Of a stretch of 21,333 bases of DNA, positions 6,062-13,456 are shown in pieces. The DNA is from Dehalococcoidales bacterium. GTDB lineage: Bacteria > Chloroflexota > Dehalococcoidia > Dehalococcoidales > UBA2162. The notes beneath the pieces were generated by a model that saw nothing but the letters and a program-made list of their open reading frames with translations, did not search any database and was not told where the DNA came from. The DNA lies in assembly GCA_030648675.1 (NCBI GenBank), contig JAUSGV010000163.1, positions 1 through 21,333 on the forward strand. Reading direction: 5' to 3'. Numbering within the stretch: the stretch's first letter is position 1; each line of letters opens with the position of its first letter. A program made the position numbers and the translations under genes.

Positions 6062-6724
6062 TCAGATCATATTTTTTAAAAGGTCTTTGTTCGTGACGAG
6101 TATCCGGTGGCCTTCGACGCGGATCGCTCCTTCTTTTTCCAGCGACCGCAGCACCCGCCCGATCACGTCCCGGACGGAGCCGACCATAGCGGCCATTTCG
6201 TCCTGGGTCAAGCGGGGTACGGGGGCAGACTTCTCTCCGGCAACCGCCTGCTCGAGAAGCAGTTTGGCCAGCCGGCCGCTTACGCTGCGGAAAGAAAGGT
6301 CTTCGATCACCGTCGTCAGATGGCGCAATCGCGCTGCCAGCCCCTTGATTATCGCCGCCGCTGCCCGGCAGCCGCCCAATACGGCCGTCAGCGTCTGGGT
6401 GGGGACGATGTAAACGGTGGTAGGTTCGAGCGCCGAGGCGTTGACCAGATTCAGTCCGCCGTCGAATGCCGGGGCGTCGTTAAAGGTGTCGCCGGGGCGA
6501 GCTATCAGCATCACCATTTCACGCCCTTCCGGAGACGTTTTGAAAACGCGGACCAGTCCGGTCTTGACCAGGTACAGCCCGTCGCATGGCTCGCCGTCGA
6601 GAAACAGCATCTGGCCTTTCCCAAATGAGCGTTCTATCACAGCCTGTTCTATCTGTGATATCTCTTGTTCGCTAAAGCCGGCGAAGTAGGGGACCGACCG
6701 CAAAAAATCGACGCGTGAGGGCAT
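6062..6724 (-). CDS. Crp/Fnr-family transcription regulator
   Basis: The 220-residue protein has a cyclic-nucleotide-binding-like beta barrel (about residues 10-125: GQMLFLDGEPCDGLYLVKTG, GDTFNDAPAF), a dimerisation helix, and a C-terminal winged helix (LTQDEMAAMVGSVRDVIGRVLRSLEKEGAI). The recognition helix carries Arg-Asp and Gly-Arg where CRP has Arg180-Glu181 and Arg185. There is no cluster of N-terminal cysteines as in Fnr, so it is not obviously an iron-sulfur sensor; the effector cannot be read. I chose the ATG at 6724, preceded by GGGAG; the frame stays open to a TTG at 6784. It is divergent from the hemerythrin fusion gene, a likely target. Confidence 0.9.
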   Translation of the reverse strand: MPSRVDFLRSVPYFAGFSEQEISQIEQAVIERSFGKGQMLFLDGEPCDGLYLVKTGLVRVFKTSPEGREMVMLIARPGDTFNDAPAFDGGLNLVNASALEPTTVYIVPTQTLTAVLGGCRAAAAIIKGLAARLRHLTTVIEDLSFRSVSGRLAKLLLEQAVAGEKSAPVPRLTQDEMAAMVGSVRDVIGRVLRSLEKEGAIRVEGHRILVTNKDLLKNMI

Positions 6725-6793
6725 GTTGCTCCCGAATACTAGTTTGCCTAATCTTACCACAAGTTTTTCCTGCGAAAAAGACAAGCGGCGGCA

Positions 6794-6836
6794 TTACGAC
6801 AAAAGTCATAGGCGTATCAGTCTGCTGTGGTAAAAT
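6794..6836 (+). promoter_or_regulatory. Candidate Crp/Fnr operator and -10 element ahead of the hemerythrin gene
   Basis: An imperfect palindrome TTACGAC-AAAA-GTCATAG is centred at 6802.5. A -10-like TAAAAT lies at 6831-6836 with no good -35. If transcription starts near 6843, the palindrome is centred at about -40.5, where Crp/Fnr class II activators bind. This is inference from spacing and symmetry. Confidence 0.35.
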
Positions 6837-6852
6837 TAATCGAGGTTGATTC

Positions 6853-7635
6853 ATGGTTTACGATAGTCATTGTCCCGGGTCGCAGTCTATACGGAATCCG
6901 GTTCCGGAAAATATCCCCTGTCCGCAATGCGGGCGGGAGGTCGAAATCTGGACGGACGAAAAGAAGGGCATTTGTCCCGGCTGCAAGACGACCGTTTTCC
7001 GCGAACGGAAGATGTCGTGCATCGATTGGTGCCCGTACGCAAAGGAATGCGTCGGTCCGGAAGTGTACGAACGTTTGAAGCCGGCAGAAAAAAAAGACAG
7101 TACGGCAGGTACACCGCTGGAGTTGTTGAAGCAGGAACACGACCGCGTCCTGGAGACCATCGCCTTGTTGCGTGGCGTCAACTTGTGCCTCAAGTTTAGT
7201 TCACTCGGTACCGAGTCTCCCCTACAGGACAGGGGGCTCAATCATTTGCGCAAAATAATCGAGTTTTTCGACAAAGACGTGACGCTGCATTTCCGGCGCG
7301 AAGAGGAAGTCCTGTTTCCGGCATTGGAAAAACATATCGATGCGGAAAAGAGTCCGGCAAAGATGCTGCTGCGGGAACATGACGATTGGCGGGGTTATTA
7401 TATTCGCTTAAAGGAAATTGCCGCCCGCATGGAAGCAGACGGCGCAGCCAACACCGAATCGCTTTCCGTGGACGCCCAGGAAGTCAATGGCGCCATCGAA
7501 CACCTGCTGCGGGAGCATATCAAGAAAGAGAACGAGTCGCTGCTCCCCCTGGCACGCAACTTGCTCAGCGACGCCGAACTCAAGGAAATTTCCGAGAAGT
7601 GGCGGGCCCTGGGAAATCAGCCGGCTTCGCCTTGA
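6853..7635 (+). CDS. Zinc-ribbon / Cys-cluster / hemerythrin fusion protein
   Basis: The 260-residue protein begins with a four-cysteine zinc ribbon (CPQC, Cys23/26; CPGC, Cys41/44), followed by a second cysteine cluster CIDWCPYAKEC (Cys56, 60, 66). Residues 88-245 form a hemerythrin-like four-helix bundle with likely di-iron ligands His96 (QEHDRV), His146 and Glu150 (LHFRREEE), His176 (REHDDW), and His222 and Glu226 (EHIKKENE). Hemerythrin domains bind O2 or NO or handle iron. The ATG follows GAGG by 7 bases. It is divergent from a Crp/Fnr gene, so an oxygen or nitrogen-oxide response is plausible. The exact ligand and the role of the cysteine cluster are not visible. Confidence 0.85.
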   Translation: MVYDSHCPGSQSIRNPVPENIPCPQCGREVEIWTDEKKGICPGCKTTVFRERKMSCIDWCPYAKECVGPEVYERLKPAEKKDSTAGTPLELLKQEHDRVLETIALLRGVNLCLKFSSLGTESPLQDRGLNHLRKIIEFFDKDVTLHFRREEEVLFPALEKHIDAEKSPAKMLLREHDDWRGYYIRLKEIAARMEADGAANTESLSVDAQEVNGAIEHLLREHIKKENESLLPLARNLLSDAELKEISEKWRALGNQPASP

Positions 7636-7660
7636 CTCAGTCTCGGGTAAAGACTACACT
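7632..7660 (+). promoter_or_regulatory. Promoter of the FmdB-like gene
   Basis: TTGACT (7632-7637) and TACACT (7655-7660) are 17 bases apart, close to the sigma-70 consensus. The -35 element overlaps the stop codon of the hemerythrin fusion gene, so the next gene can be transcribed on its own. Confidence 0.55.
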
Positions 7661-7683
7661 AAGTTTTCGAGGGTTTAACCAAC

Positions 7684-7917
7684 ATGCCTATTTATGAATA
7701 TAAATGTCCGAAATGCGAAAAGAAATTCGAACTGATGCGTTCGTTCTCACAAGCGAACGAACCGGCGGTTTGCGAATGCTGTCATCACAAAGCCCCACGT
7801 GTCTTATCGCGGTTTGCTTCGTTCTCGACCGGTTCGGGCGGGAGTTCCACTCCGCTCGGCGGCGGCGGTGGCTGCGGCGGATGCAGTTCGACTAATTGCG
7901 GCACCTGCGGAGGATAA
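7684..7917 (+). CDS. FmdB-family zinc ribbon protein
   Basis: The 77-residue protein starts MPIYEYKCPKC, the hallmark of the FmdB/CxxC-CxxC-SSSS family. Cys8 and Cys11 pair with Cys30 and Cys33 to make one zinc ribbon. The tail is rich in Gly, Cys and Ser (GGGGGCGGCSSTNCGTCGG), common in this family and perhaps metal-binding. FmdB was named as a possible regulator of formamidase/amidase genes, but most members have no known function. A GAGGG lies 10 bases before the ATG. Confidence 0.88.
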   Translation: MPIYEYKCPKCEKKFELMRSFSQANEPAVCECCHHKAPRVLSRFASFSTGSGGSSTPLGGGGGCGGCSSTNCGTCGG

Positions 7918-7928
7918 CTTCATCTTAA

Positions 7929-7960
7929 ATCCGAAGCACGAAGCACGAAATCCGAAACAA
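7929..7960. repeat. Short tandem and direct repeats (CGAAGCA unit)
   Basis: Two tandem CGAAGCA heptamers are followed by CGAAA, and the block is flanked by direct copies of ATCCGAA. An AT-rich stretch follows (CCAAAAATTCTAAATTCAAAAC). This kind of sequence recurs between genes in many uncultivated bacteria; its role is unknown. Confidence 0.55.
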
Positions 7961-8039
7961 GCACTAATGACCAAAAATTCTAAATTCAAAACCATTACGT
8001 GTTTGCCTGTCCCGCACTTTAGTCGGGAACACGGAATCT

Positions 8040-8086
8040 GCCCCGATTTATCGGGAGCACCCCGCATGAGTGATACGAATCGGGGC
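8040..8086. repeat. Nested inverted repeat
   Basis: GCCCCGAT (8040-8047) pairs with ATCGGGGC (8079-8086). A smaller hairpin CCCGAT-TT-ATCGGG (8042-8055) competes with the outer pairing. No T-run follows. Confidence 0.6.
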
Positions 8087-8184
8087 AATCCACCGGCTTG
8101 TCATTGCGAAGGCGAAGTGCCCCGATTTTCGGTATCCCGAATGACTTTTGGAATTGAGACGCGAGGCAAACCGTCTCCCTCGTT

Positions 8185-8473
8185 GTCATTCTGAGGAGCG
8201 AAGCGACGAAGAATCTGGGTGCGGCGGGGTTCAAATTCACGTTCATAAAAATCTCCGCTGGATACCCGTCAGCTTGCTGGCGGGAGGAAAGCGGCCCCGT
8301 CCGTACCCTGGGATGGGGGTGGCTCCTTTTCCCGTAATGCCCCACAGCTTGCTGTGGGGCACTTTACTCCACCACCCCCAGTCCCTTCGCGGAGTTTACG
8401 CTGAACGTAGTGAACGTGCTCAGGGTGACAAAAAGAGAACTCTTTTGATACCATACTCTCAAGGAGTGAGGAA
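8185..8473 (+). repeat. Composite dispersed repeat, copy 2 (longest)
   Basis: It opens with GTCATTCTGAGGAGCGAAGC and continues CGACGAAGAATCT. A GGGGTTCAAATTCACGTTCA segment follows, then an extra block of about 120 bases with two strong palindromes, then CTCAGGGTGACAAAAAGAGA and CTCTTTTGATAC. It keeps the module order of copy 1 (4638-4796) but carries the extra internal block. Confidence 0.65.
8338..8361. repeat. Perfect 10-bp hairpin inside the composite repeat
   Basis: TGCCCCACAG pairs perfectly with CTGTGGGGCA around a CTTG loop. A related imperfect hairpin with the same CAGCTTGCTG centre lies just upstream (about 8266-8286). No T-run follows, so I do not call it a terminator. Confidence 0.7.
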
Positions 8474-8494
8474 TACCCGGCGTCTCGCTATCAT

Positions 8495-9214
8495 TTAGCA
8501 GTAAGAACCGATTTTCTTATCCCGGTGGTAAATGAGGTGGGCGATAGCGGCGCCTCCGCAGACAATTGCTATGCCCGCAGTGGCGAAAACGATGTCGCGG
8601 ACGGCATCATACCAGAATCCCTCGGGGACAAGCATCAGCAAGTAGTCTTTCGCCGGGTCTAGTTCCCATAGATCATTGGCAAAACTCAAGATATGGAACT
8701 GGTACCAGAAACTTTCGAACGCGTTTGCGCCCAGCAGGGCAACCGCCCCGAGGGAAAGCATTAAGCCCAGGGTCAAGCCGCTTCCCCAGGCTATACTCTT
8801 TGACAATCCTCGCAAGTTGTCTCTTTTCCGCCGGTAAAGGCTGAATATCACATACCCCAGCACGTATGCCCCCGTGATAAACATCATCCGGTAATCGAAT
8901 TGGAACAAGGTTTTTACGTCGACGAGGTGGTCTATCTCGCGCTCGTTAAAAAGCGGAACGTACTGGCCGTTCCTGACCACGACAATGTTGATGCGTTCTT
9001 CTCCAGAGTTCCAGTAGCTGATGAAGCCTTTTGCTACTTGGGCTAATTGCTCTTTGTCGAGCCCGGTCGTCGCACCGACGTTTTGTTTCGCGAAGCCGGA
9101 GGTGTAAAGCCACTGACTGTTCACCGCCCAGGCGATACTCGCCGAGAAGAAGAGAAAGGGCAGGGTGATGACGAACAGGATGCGGGCAATTCTGGCAATA
9201 GCTTTTGTTAACAT
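8495..9214 (-). CDS. TIGR01906/DUF1461 family integral membrane protein
   Basis: The 239-residue protein has four clear membrane segments: LFVITLPFLFFSASIAWAV near the N-terminus, MMFITGAYVLGYVIFSLY, SGLTLGLMLSLGAVALLG, and IVFATAGIAIVCGGAAIAHL near the C-terminus. Between the first two lies an outside-type domain (WNSGEERINI, FNEREIDHLVDVK), and between the last two a segment with HILSFANDLWELDP. These match the uncharacterised TIGR01906 membrane family. I chose the ATG at 9214; the frame stays open 44 codons upstream, but those codons cross repeat sequence and a candidate promoter. It has no close neighbour on its strand and stands as a single-gene unit. No function is known. Confidence 0.82.
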   Translation of the reverse strand: MLTKAIARIARILFVITLPFLFFSASIAWAVNSQWLYTSGFAKQNVGATTGLDKEQLAQVAKGFISYWNSGEERINIVVVRNGQYVPLFNEREIDHLVDVKTLFQFDYRMMFITGAYVLGYVIFSLYRRKRDNLRGLSKSIAWGSGLTLGLMLSLGAVALLGANAFESFWYQFHILSFANDLWELDPAKDYLLMLVPEGFWYDAVRDIVFATAGIAIVCGGAAIAHLIYHRDKKIGSYC

Positions 9215-9224
9215 GTGTCTTAAG

Positions 9225-9254
9225 ATTGTACCCTGCCGGGTCGGAAAAGTGAAA
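9225..9254 (-). promoter_or_regulatory. Candidate promoter of the TIGR01906 gene
   Basis: On the minus strand TTTCAC (9254-9249) and TACAAT (9230-9225) are 18 bases apart. The start codon is only 10 bases after TACAAT and lacks a Shine-Dalgarno sequence, suggesting a leaderless mRNA. Confidence 0.4.
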
Positions 9255-9293
9255 TTTGAAAGTTTCTGGTGGCTGAATTCCGCGAAAACCGGA

Positions 9294-9328
9294 ATGGTGA
9301 CGGACAGGCAAGATGCCTGTCTCACCAT
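9294..9328. repeat. Inverted repeat with GACAGGCA arms
   Basis: GACAGGCA pairs with TGCCTGTC around AGA, enclosed by ATGGTGA and TCACCAT. A related GCAGGCA-TCT-TGCCTGC hairpin lies at 9517-9533. Such hairpins are scattered in intergenic DNA of many bacteria. Confidence 0.65.
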
Positions 9329-9338
9329 CAACGGTTGT

Positions 9339-9478
9339 TGTATCAAAAGAGTAATGCGCTTGTCACCCTGAGCGTGTGAGCCTTCAGCCCTGAGGCAACG
9401 AAGGGGAAGGGTATCGGGGAGGTGGGGTATGTAAGCCCTACCCCGTTATTCTTCGCCGCTTGGCTCCTCAGAATGACA
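9339..9478 (-). repeat. Composite dispersed repeat, copy 3 (inverted)
   Basis: On the minus strand it reads GTCATTCTGAGGAGCCAAGC with GGCGAAGAATA (from 9478), then a GGGGTAGGG stretch, and ends CTCAGGGTGACAAGCGCATT with ACTCTTTTGATAC. Module order matches copies 1 and 2. Confidence 0.65.
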
Positions 9479-9516
9479 ATTGATACAAAGCCTCATCAGC
9501 GGCAGAAATTGGTATG

Positions 9517-9533
9517 GCAGGCATCTTGCCTGC
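9517..9533. repeat. Hairpin GCAGGCA/TGCCTGC
   Basis: A perfect 7-bp stem with a TCT loop. It is a sibling of the hairpin at 9294-9328. Confidence 0.6.
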
Positions 9534-9579
9534 TAAAATTGGACTGCGTCTGCCGCCAAAATCGTGAGGAACGAGAAAT

Positions 9580-9694
9580 AACCACTCCGTTGAAAACCTG
9601 TCCCGTACTTGATACGGGAACGGAGTCCAGAAGGCCTTGATTATATTAGGGGAACGCTTTTATACTCTGGATTCCGGCTTTCGCCGGAATGGTT
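9580..9694. repeat. Cloverleaf palindromic element, full copy 2
   Basis: This 115-base copy has AACCAC and ATGGTT ends. The left arm is a long nested hairpin (ACTCCGTT/AACGGAGT enclosing TCCCGTA-CTTGA-TACGGGA). A middle arm is delimited by CCAG (9627-9630) and CTGG (9667-9670), and the right arm is ATTCCGGC-TTTC-GCCGGAAT (9671-9690). It has the same layout as 4499-4570, but the arm sequences differ with compensating changes. Confidence 0.7.
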
Positions 9695-9736
9695 GATAGT
9701 GGTGTTTTACCTGCGTAAAGAATGCCGACGGTTAAC

Positions 9737-9765
9737 GTTAAAATGTTGTCCGGGTCTGGTATAAT
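9737..9765 (+). promoter_or_regulatory. dnaE promoter with extended -10
   Basis: TATAAT (9760-9765) is preceded by TGG, giving an extended -10, and GTTAAA (9737-9742) sits 17 bases upstream as a weak -35. The dnaE start follows at 9793 with a GGAGAG ribosome binding site. This is the best promoter match in the window. Confidence 0.6.
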
Positions 9766-9792
9766 TACCCGTTAAGCCGACCGGAGAGAATA

Positions 9793-12700
9793 ATGTTCAC
9801 CCACCTTCACGTCCATACTGAGTTCAGCCTGCTCGACGGTATGTGCCGCATTCCTAATCTGGTTGCCCGGGCAAAAGAACTGGGAATGGACAGTCTGGCC
9901 ATTACCGATCACGGCGTCATGTACGGCGCCATTCAATTTTACCGGGCTGCCAAAGATGCCGGCATCAAACCAATCATCGGCTGCGAGGTGTATGTCGCTC
10001 CCGACAGCCGCCTGACCCGTAACGCCAGCGACAAGAACCACCGTCACTTGGTACTGTTGGCCAAGGACCATACGGGCTACAGGAATCTTCTCCAGCTAAC
10101 CACCCGGGCTAATCTCGAGGGTTTTTACTATAAACCTCGTTTAGACAGGGAGTTGCTGAAAGAGTATGCGGAAGGGCTGGTAGCACTATCTGCGTGCATC
10201 GCCGGCGAGGTGCCGCAATTGGTACTGCAAGGGCAGAACGAAGCGGCCACGAAAGCCGCCCTCTGGTATAAGGAAATCTTCGGCGGCGACTTCTACCTCG
10301 AAATACAAAGACATCCGATCCCGGAACTCGAGCGAATAAACCAGGGGCTTATCGCCATAAGCCGTGAGGTTAAAATCCCGTTGGTGGCAACGAACGACGT
10401 CCACTATTTGCAGGAAGGGGATGCCTACGCTCACGACCTGATGCTATGCATCGGCACGAACTCTACGGTGCAAGACGAGAAGCGCATGAAGATGGCGGGA
10501 GCATACTTCTATCTCAAATCTCCTCAGGAAATGGCAGAAGCTTACCGGGACATCCCCGACGCGTTGGAAAATACCGCGGCCATCGCCGCAAAGTGTAATC
10601 TCAAGCTCGATTTTGGTCGTCTGCATCTCCCTGAAATCGAAATTCCGGCAGAAATGTCGCCCGATGACTACCTCGCATCCTTATGCCTTGAGGGATTGAC
10701 CCGCTTTTATCCCAATGCCTCGGATGAAATAAAGCAGCGTCTCGAATACGAACTCGACGTGATCAAGAAGACCCAGTTCGCCAATTATTTCCTGGTTGTC
10801 TGGGACATCACCTCTTTCGTCCATTCGCACGGTATAAACTTCGGGGTCAGGGGCAGCGCGGCGGCCAGTATCGTTTTGCACTGTCTCGGCATCACCGAGA
10901 TCGACCCCATCCCCAGCAAGCTCGTTTTCGAGCGTTTCTTGAATATCGAGCGCCGGGAAATGCCGGATATCGACATGGACTTCGAAGACGCGCGGCGGGA
11001 TGAGGTCATTGCATACGTGTCGAAAAAATACGGCCCGGACCATGTCGCGCAGATCATTACGTTCGGAACGCTGGGTGCCCGTGCTGCCCTTCGCGACGTC
11101 GGCCGGGCATTGGGCATGACCTACGGCGACGTCGACCGCGTTGTCCGCCTTGTACCGTTCGCCGTCAACATGACTCTCGACCGTGCCATGGAAGAAAACA
11201 GCGAGCTGAAAAGCGTCTATAACGCGGACCCGACCATTCGTCAGTTGATAGACTCGGCGAAGCGGGTCGAAGGGCTGTCGCGACACGCCAGTACTCACGC
11301 TGCCGGTGTTGTAATTTCGAAAGAGCCGTTGATCAAATACGTGCCTCTTCAGAAGGTAACCAAGACAGCCAACACCGAGACTAACATGACCATGACCCAG
11401 TATTCCATGGATGATATCGCCAAGATCGGCCTGTTGAAAATGGACTTTCTGGGCCTTTCCAACCTTTCTGTTCTGGGCAAGGCAAAAGAACTGATTTGGC
11501 AAAACCGCGGTGTAAAAGTCGATCTGCACACCATCCCCATGGACGATGCCAAAACCTTTTCCCTGCTGGCGTCCGGAGAAACCGTAGGTGTCTTCCAGCT
11601 GGAAGGCTCCGGCATGCGCCGCTACATCAGGGACCTCAAGCCAAATACTTTTGGCGATATCGCTGCCATGGTAGCCCTGTACCGTCCCGGCCCCATGGAG
11701 CATATTCCGACGTTCATCAAGGGCAAGCACGGCGAGATTGAGGTAACGTATCTTCATCCGGCACTCGAGCCGATACTCAATGAGACGTACGGCGTTGTCG
11801 TTTACCAGGACCAGGTCTTGTTCATCGTACGTGCGTTGGCAGGTTACAGCCTGGGACAGGCAGATATCTTCCGCAAGGCAATGGGGAAGAAGATCGTCGA
11901 GGTAATGCAGAAAGAAAAACAGCACTTTTTCGAAGGGGCACAAAAGAACGGCTTCACTCCCGAACTGGCTGAGGCAGTTTTCGCCCTTATCGAACCTTTT
12001 GCCGGTTACGCCTTCAACAAGGCCCACGCTTACAGCTATGCTCTGATTGCCTATCAGACGGCTTATCTCAAAGCAAACTATCCTGCCGAATACCTTACCG
12101 CTCTTCTGGAGGTCTATGTCGGTACGGCAGAGAAGGTCGCCACCGCGGTAGCCGACTGTCACCGCCTCGGCATAACCGTCCTCCTTCCGGATATAAACCG
12201 GAGCCAGGTCAACTTTTCCGTGGAAAAGATGGGCGACGGCAAATCGGCGATACGCTTCGGGCTGGGAACGATAAAGAACGTGGGGATGGGTGCTGTCGAG
12301 CCTATCGTTGCCGAACGGCAGAAGAACGGCGATTTCAAATCAATCGAAGATCTGTGCCGCCGCTGCGACATGAGCGGCGTGAACCGCCGTGTCATGGAAA
12401 GCCTGATCAAGGCGGGTGCTTTTGATAGTCTTGGCAGCCGCGGCACGCTGTTCAATAGCGTGGTGAATATTCTGTCTCTTGCGCAGCGAGGGCAGAGGCT
12501 GAAGGAATCGGGACAGGCGAGCATGTTCGACATGTTCGGCACGGCTACATCTGTACCAATGCCCGCAATCGAATTGAGTGTCCTTGAAGTCACGGACAAG
12601 GAAAAAGCTAAGTGGGAAAAAGAATTGCTTGGAGTTTCTTTCTCGAAAAAGCCCTTCAGCCCGCCCGCCGGCGCCAACACGACGTTCTGCGGCGAGATCG

Positions 12701-13368
12701 AAGCTGAGATGGATGGCCAGGTGGTTACCGTTATCGGCGAAGTGGCGAACGCCCTGCCATCGTTTACTAAGACCCACAAGGCGTTCGTCAGTGCCACTCT
12801 GGAAGACTTAAGGGGGCAGATCGAAGTCGTTGCCTGGTCGAACGTTTATGAAAACACCAAAGACCTCTGGCAGGAAGGCAATATTCTTATCGTCACCGGG
12901 AAGGTGCGGAACCGGAACGACCGCGTTCAGATAAATTGCGAAAAGGCAGACTATTTCCAGATCGGCGTTGTGCCGGTAAAAGAGGTTGTTTCCGCGCCCG
13001 CCGCTGCTGCTCCTCAGGTAAAACCGCCGGTAAAATCGGGTGAGCCAAAGGCGGTACCGAAAGTAAACTCAAACGGTACGAAAAATTCTGCCACCCAATC
13101 CACGCCACCGCCACCCCCGCCCGCCAAAATGCGGCGCCTGACCATCAGTTTGGAACAGACAGATAACAAAGAGGCCGACGAGGCCCGAATGTACAGGCTA
13201 GACAATATTCTCAAAAGCTTTCCAGGGAAGGACCAGGTAATACTCAGTCTGGAAAATGGCGAAAAGCCCGAACGGTACAAATTGACAAGTTCCGGCTACT
13301 GCCCGGAGCTGCGTGAGCAGTTGGTGGAGCTCGTGGGGGAAGAAGGAATTCAATTCGAGATAAATTAA
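9793..13368 (+). CDS. dnaE: DNA polymerase III alpha subunit DnaE
   Basis: The 1191-residue replicative polymerase starts with a PHP domain whose nine usual metal ligands all appear present: His6, His8, Asp15, His40, Glu65, His85, Cys135, Asp202 and His204. The polymerase core follows, with the catalytic aspartates Asp394 and Asp396 (PDIDMDF) and Asp551 (KMDFLGL). A helix-hairpin-helix region lies near 850-880 (GVNRRVMESLIKAGAFDSLG), and an OB fold at about 963-1055 (GQVVTVIGEV, LRGQIEVVAW). Beyond that is a Pro/Ala-rich linker with six prolines in a row (about 1060-1112) and a separate domain of about 78 residues. The core matches E. coli DnaE; the tail is extra. The ATG has GGAGAG upstream. 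Half a cloverleaf repeat begins at its stop codon. Confidence 0.97.
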   Translation: MFTHLHVHTEFSLLDGMCRIPNLVARAKELGMDSLAITDHGVMYGAIQFYRAAKDAGIKPIIGCEVYVAPDSRLTRNASDKNHRHLVLLAKDHTGYRNLLQLTTRANLEGFYYKPRLDRELLKEYAEGLVALSACIAGEVPQLVLQGQNEAATKAALWYKEIFGGDFYLEIQRHPIPELERINQGLIAISREVKIPLVATNDVHYLQEGDAYAHDLMLCIGTNSTVQDEKRMKMAGAYFYLKSPQEMAEAYRDIPDALENTAAIAAKCNLKLDFGRLHLPEIEIPAEMSPDDYLASLCLEGLTRFYPNASDEIKQRLEYELDVIKKTQFANYFLVVWDITSFVHSHGINFGVRGSAAASIVLHCLGITEIDPIPSKLVFERFLNIERREMPDIDMDFEDARRDEVIAYVSKKYGPDHVAQIITFGTLGARAALRDVGRALGMTYGDVDRVVRLVPFAVNMTLDRAMEENSELKSVYNADPTIRQLIDSAKRVEGLSRHASTHAAGVVISKEPLIKYVPLQKVTKTANTETNMTMTQYSMDDIAKIGLLKMDFLGLSNLSVLGKAKELIWQNRGVKVDLHTIPMDDAKTFSLLASGETVGVFQLEGSGMRRYIRDLKPNTFGDIAAMVALYRPGPMEHIPTFIKGKHGEIEVTYLHPALEPILNETYGVVVYQDQVLFIVRALAGYSLGQADIFRKAMGKKIVEVMQKEKQHFFEGAQKNGFTPELAEAVFALIEPFAGYAFNKAHAYSYALIAYQTAYLKANYPAEYLTALLEVYVGTAEKVATAVADCHRLGITVLLPDINRSQVNFSVEKMGDGKSAIRFGLGTIKNVGMGAVEPIVAERQKNGDFKSIEDLCRRCDMSGVNRRVMESLIKAGAFDSLGSRGTLFNSVVNILSLAQRGQRLKESGQASMFDMFGTATSVPMPAIELSVLEVTDKEKAKWEKELLGVSFSKKPFSPPAGANTTFCGEIEAEMDGQVVTVIGEVANALPSFTKTHKAFVSATLEDLRGQIEVVAWSNVYENTKDLWQEGNILIVTGKVRNRNDRVQINCEKADYFQIGVVPVKEVVSAPAAAAPQVKPPVKSGEPKAVPKVNSNGTKNSATQSTPPPPPPAKMRRLTISLEQTDNKEADEARMYRLDNILKSFPGKDQVILSLENGEKPERYKLTSSGYCPELREQLVELVGEEGIQFEIN

Positions 13369-13391
13369 CCATTCCGACACGGAATCCAGAA
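13367..13391. repeat. Half copy of the cloverleaf element at the dnaE stop
   Basis: AACCATTCCG-ACA-CGGAATCCAGAA is the left end of the cloverleaf element. Its first two bases are the last two of the dnaE TAA stop codon. The right half is missing. It fills part of the 88-base dnaE-radC gap. Confidence 0.6.
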
Positions 13392-13456
13392 AAAAACGTT
13401 ATACTAAAGTCGTTTTATCGTACCTGATGCTTCTTTCCGGATATGGCTGTTAAGAA

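Larger units (their letters stand above)
7918..8494. other. Repeat-filled intergenic region
   Basis: These 577 bases hold a tandem-heptamer stretch (7929-7960), nested inverted repeats (8040-8086), the largest copy of the composite repeat (8185-8473) and a strong hairpin (8338-8361). The open frames across it are repeat sequence read through and are not genes. Confidence 0.75.
9215..9792. other. Repeat-filled region between divergent membrane-protein and dnaE genes
   Basis: This 578-base region carries the leftward promoter of the TIGR01906 gene, two inverted repeats (9294-9328, 9517-9533), an inverted copy of the composite repeat (9339-9478), a full cloverleaf element (9580-9694) and the dnaE promoter. 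No credible gene is present. Confidence 0.75.

Noticed and set aside
7799..8498. Open frames after the FmdB-like gene
   Set aside because: They run from the FmdB gene into repeats and have no ribosome binding site or family pattern.
7923..9720. CRISPR array in the repeat-rich regions
   Set aside because: Repeats are few, of unequal length and in both orientations, with no regular spacers and no cas genes.
10681..12162. Long open frame (493 codons) antisense to dnaE
   Set aside because: It lies wholly inside the well-supported dnaE and mirrors its codon bias; the translation shows no family pattern.
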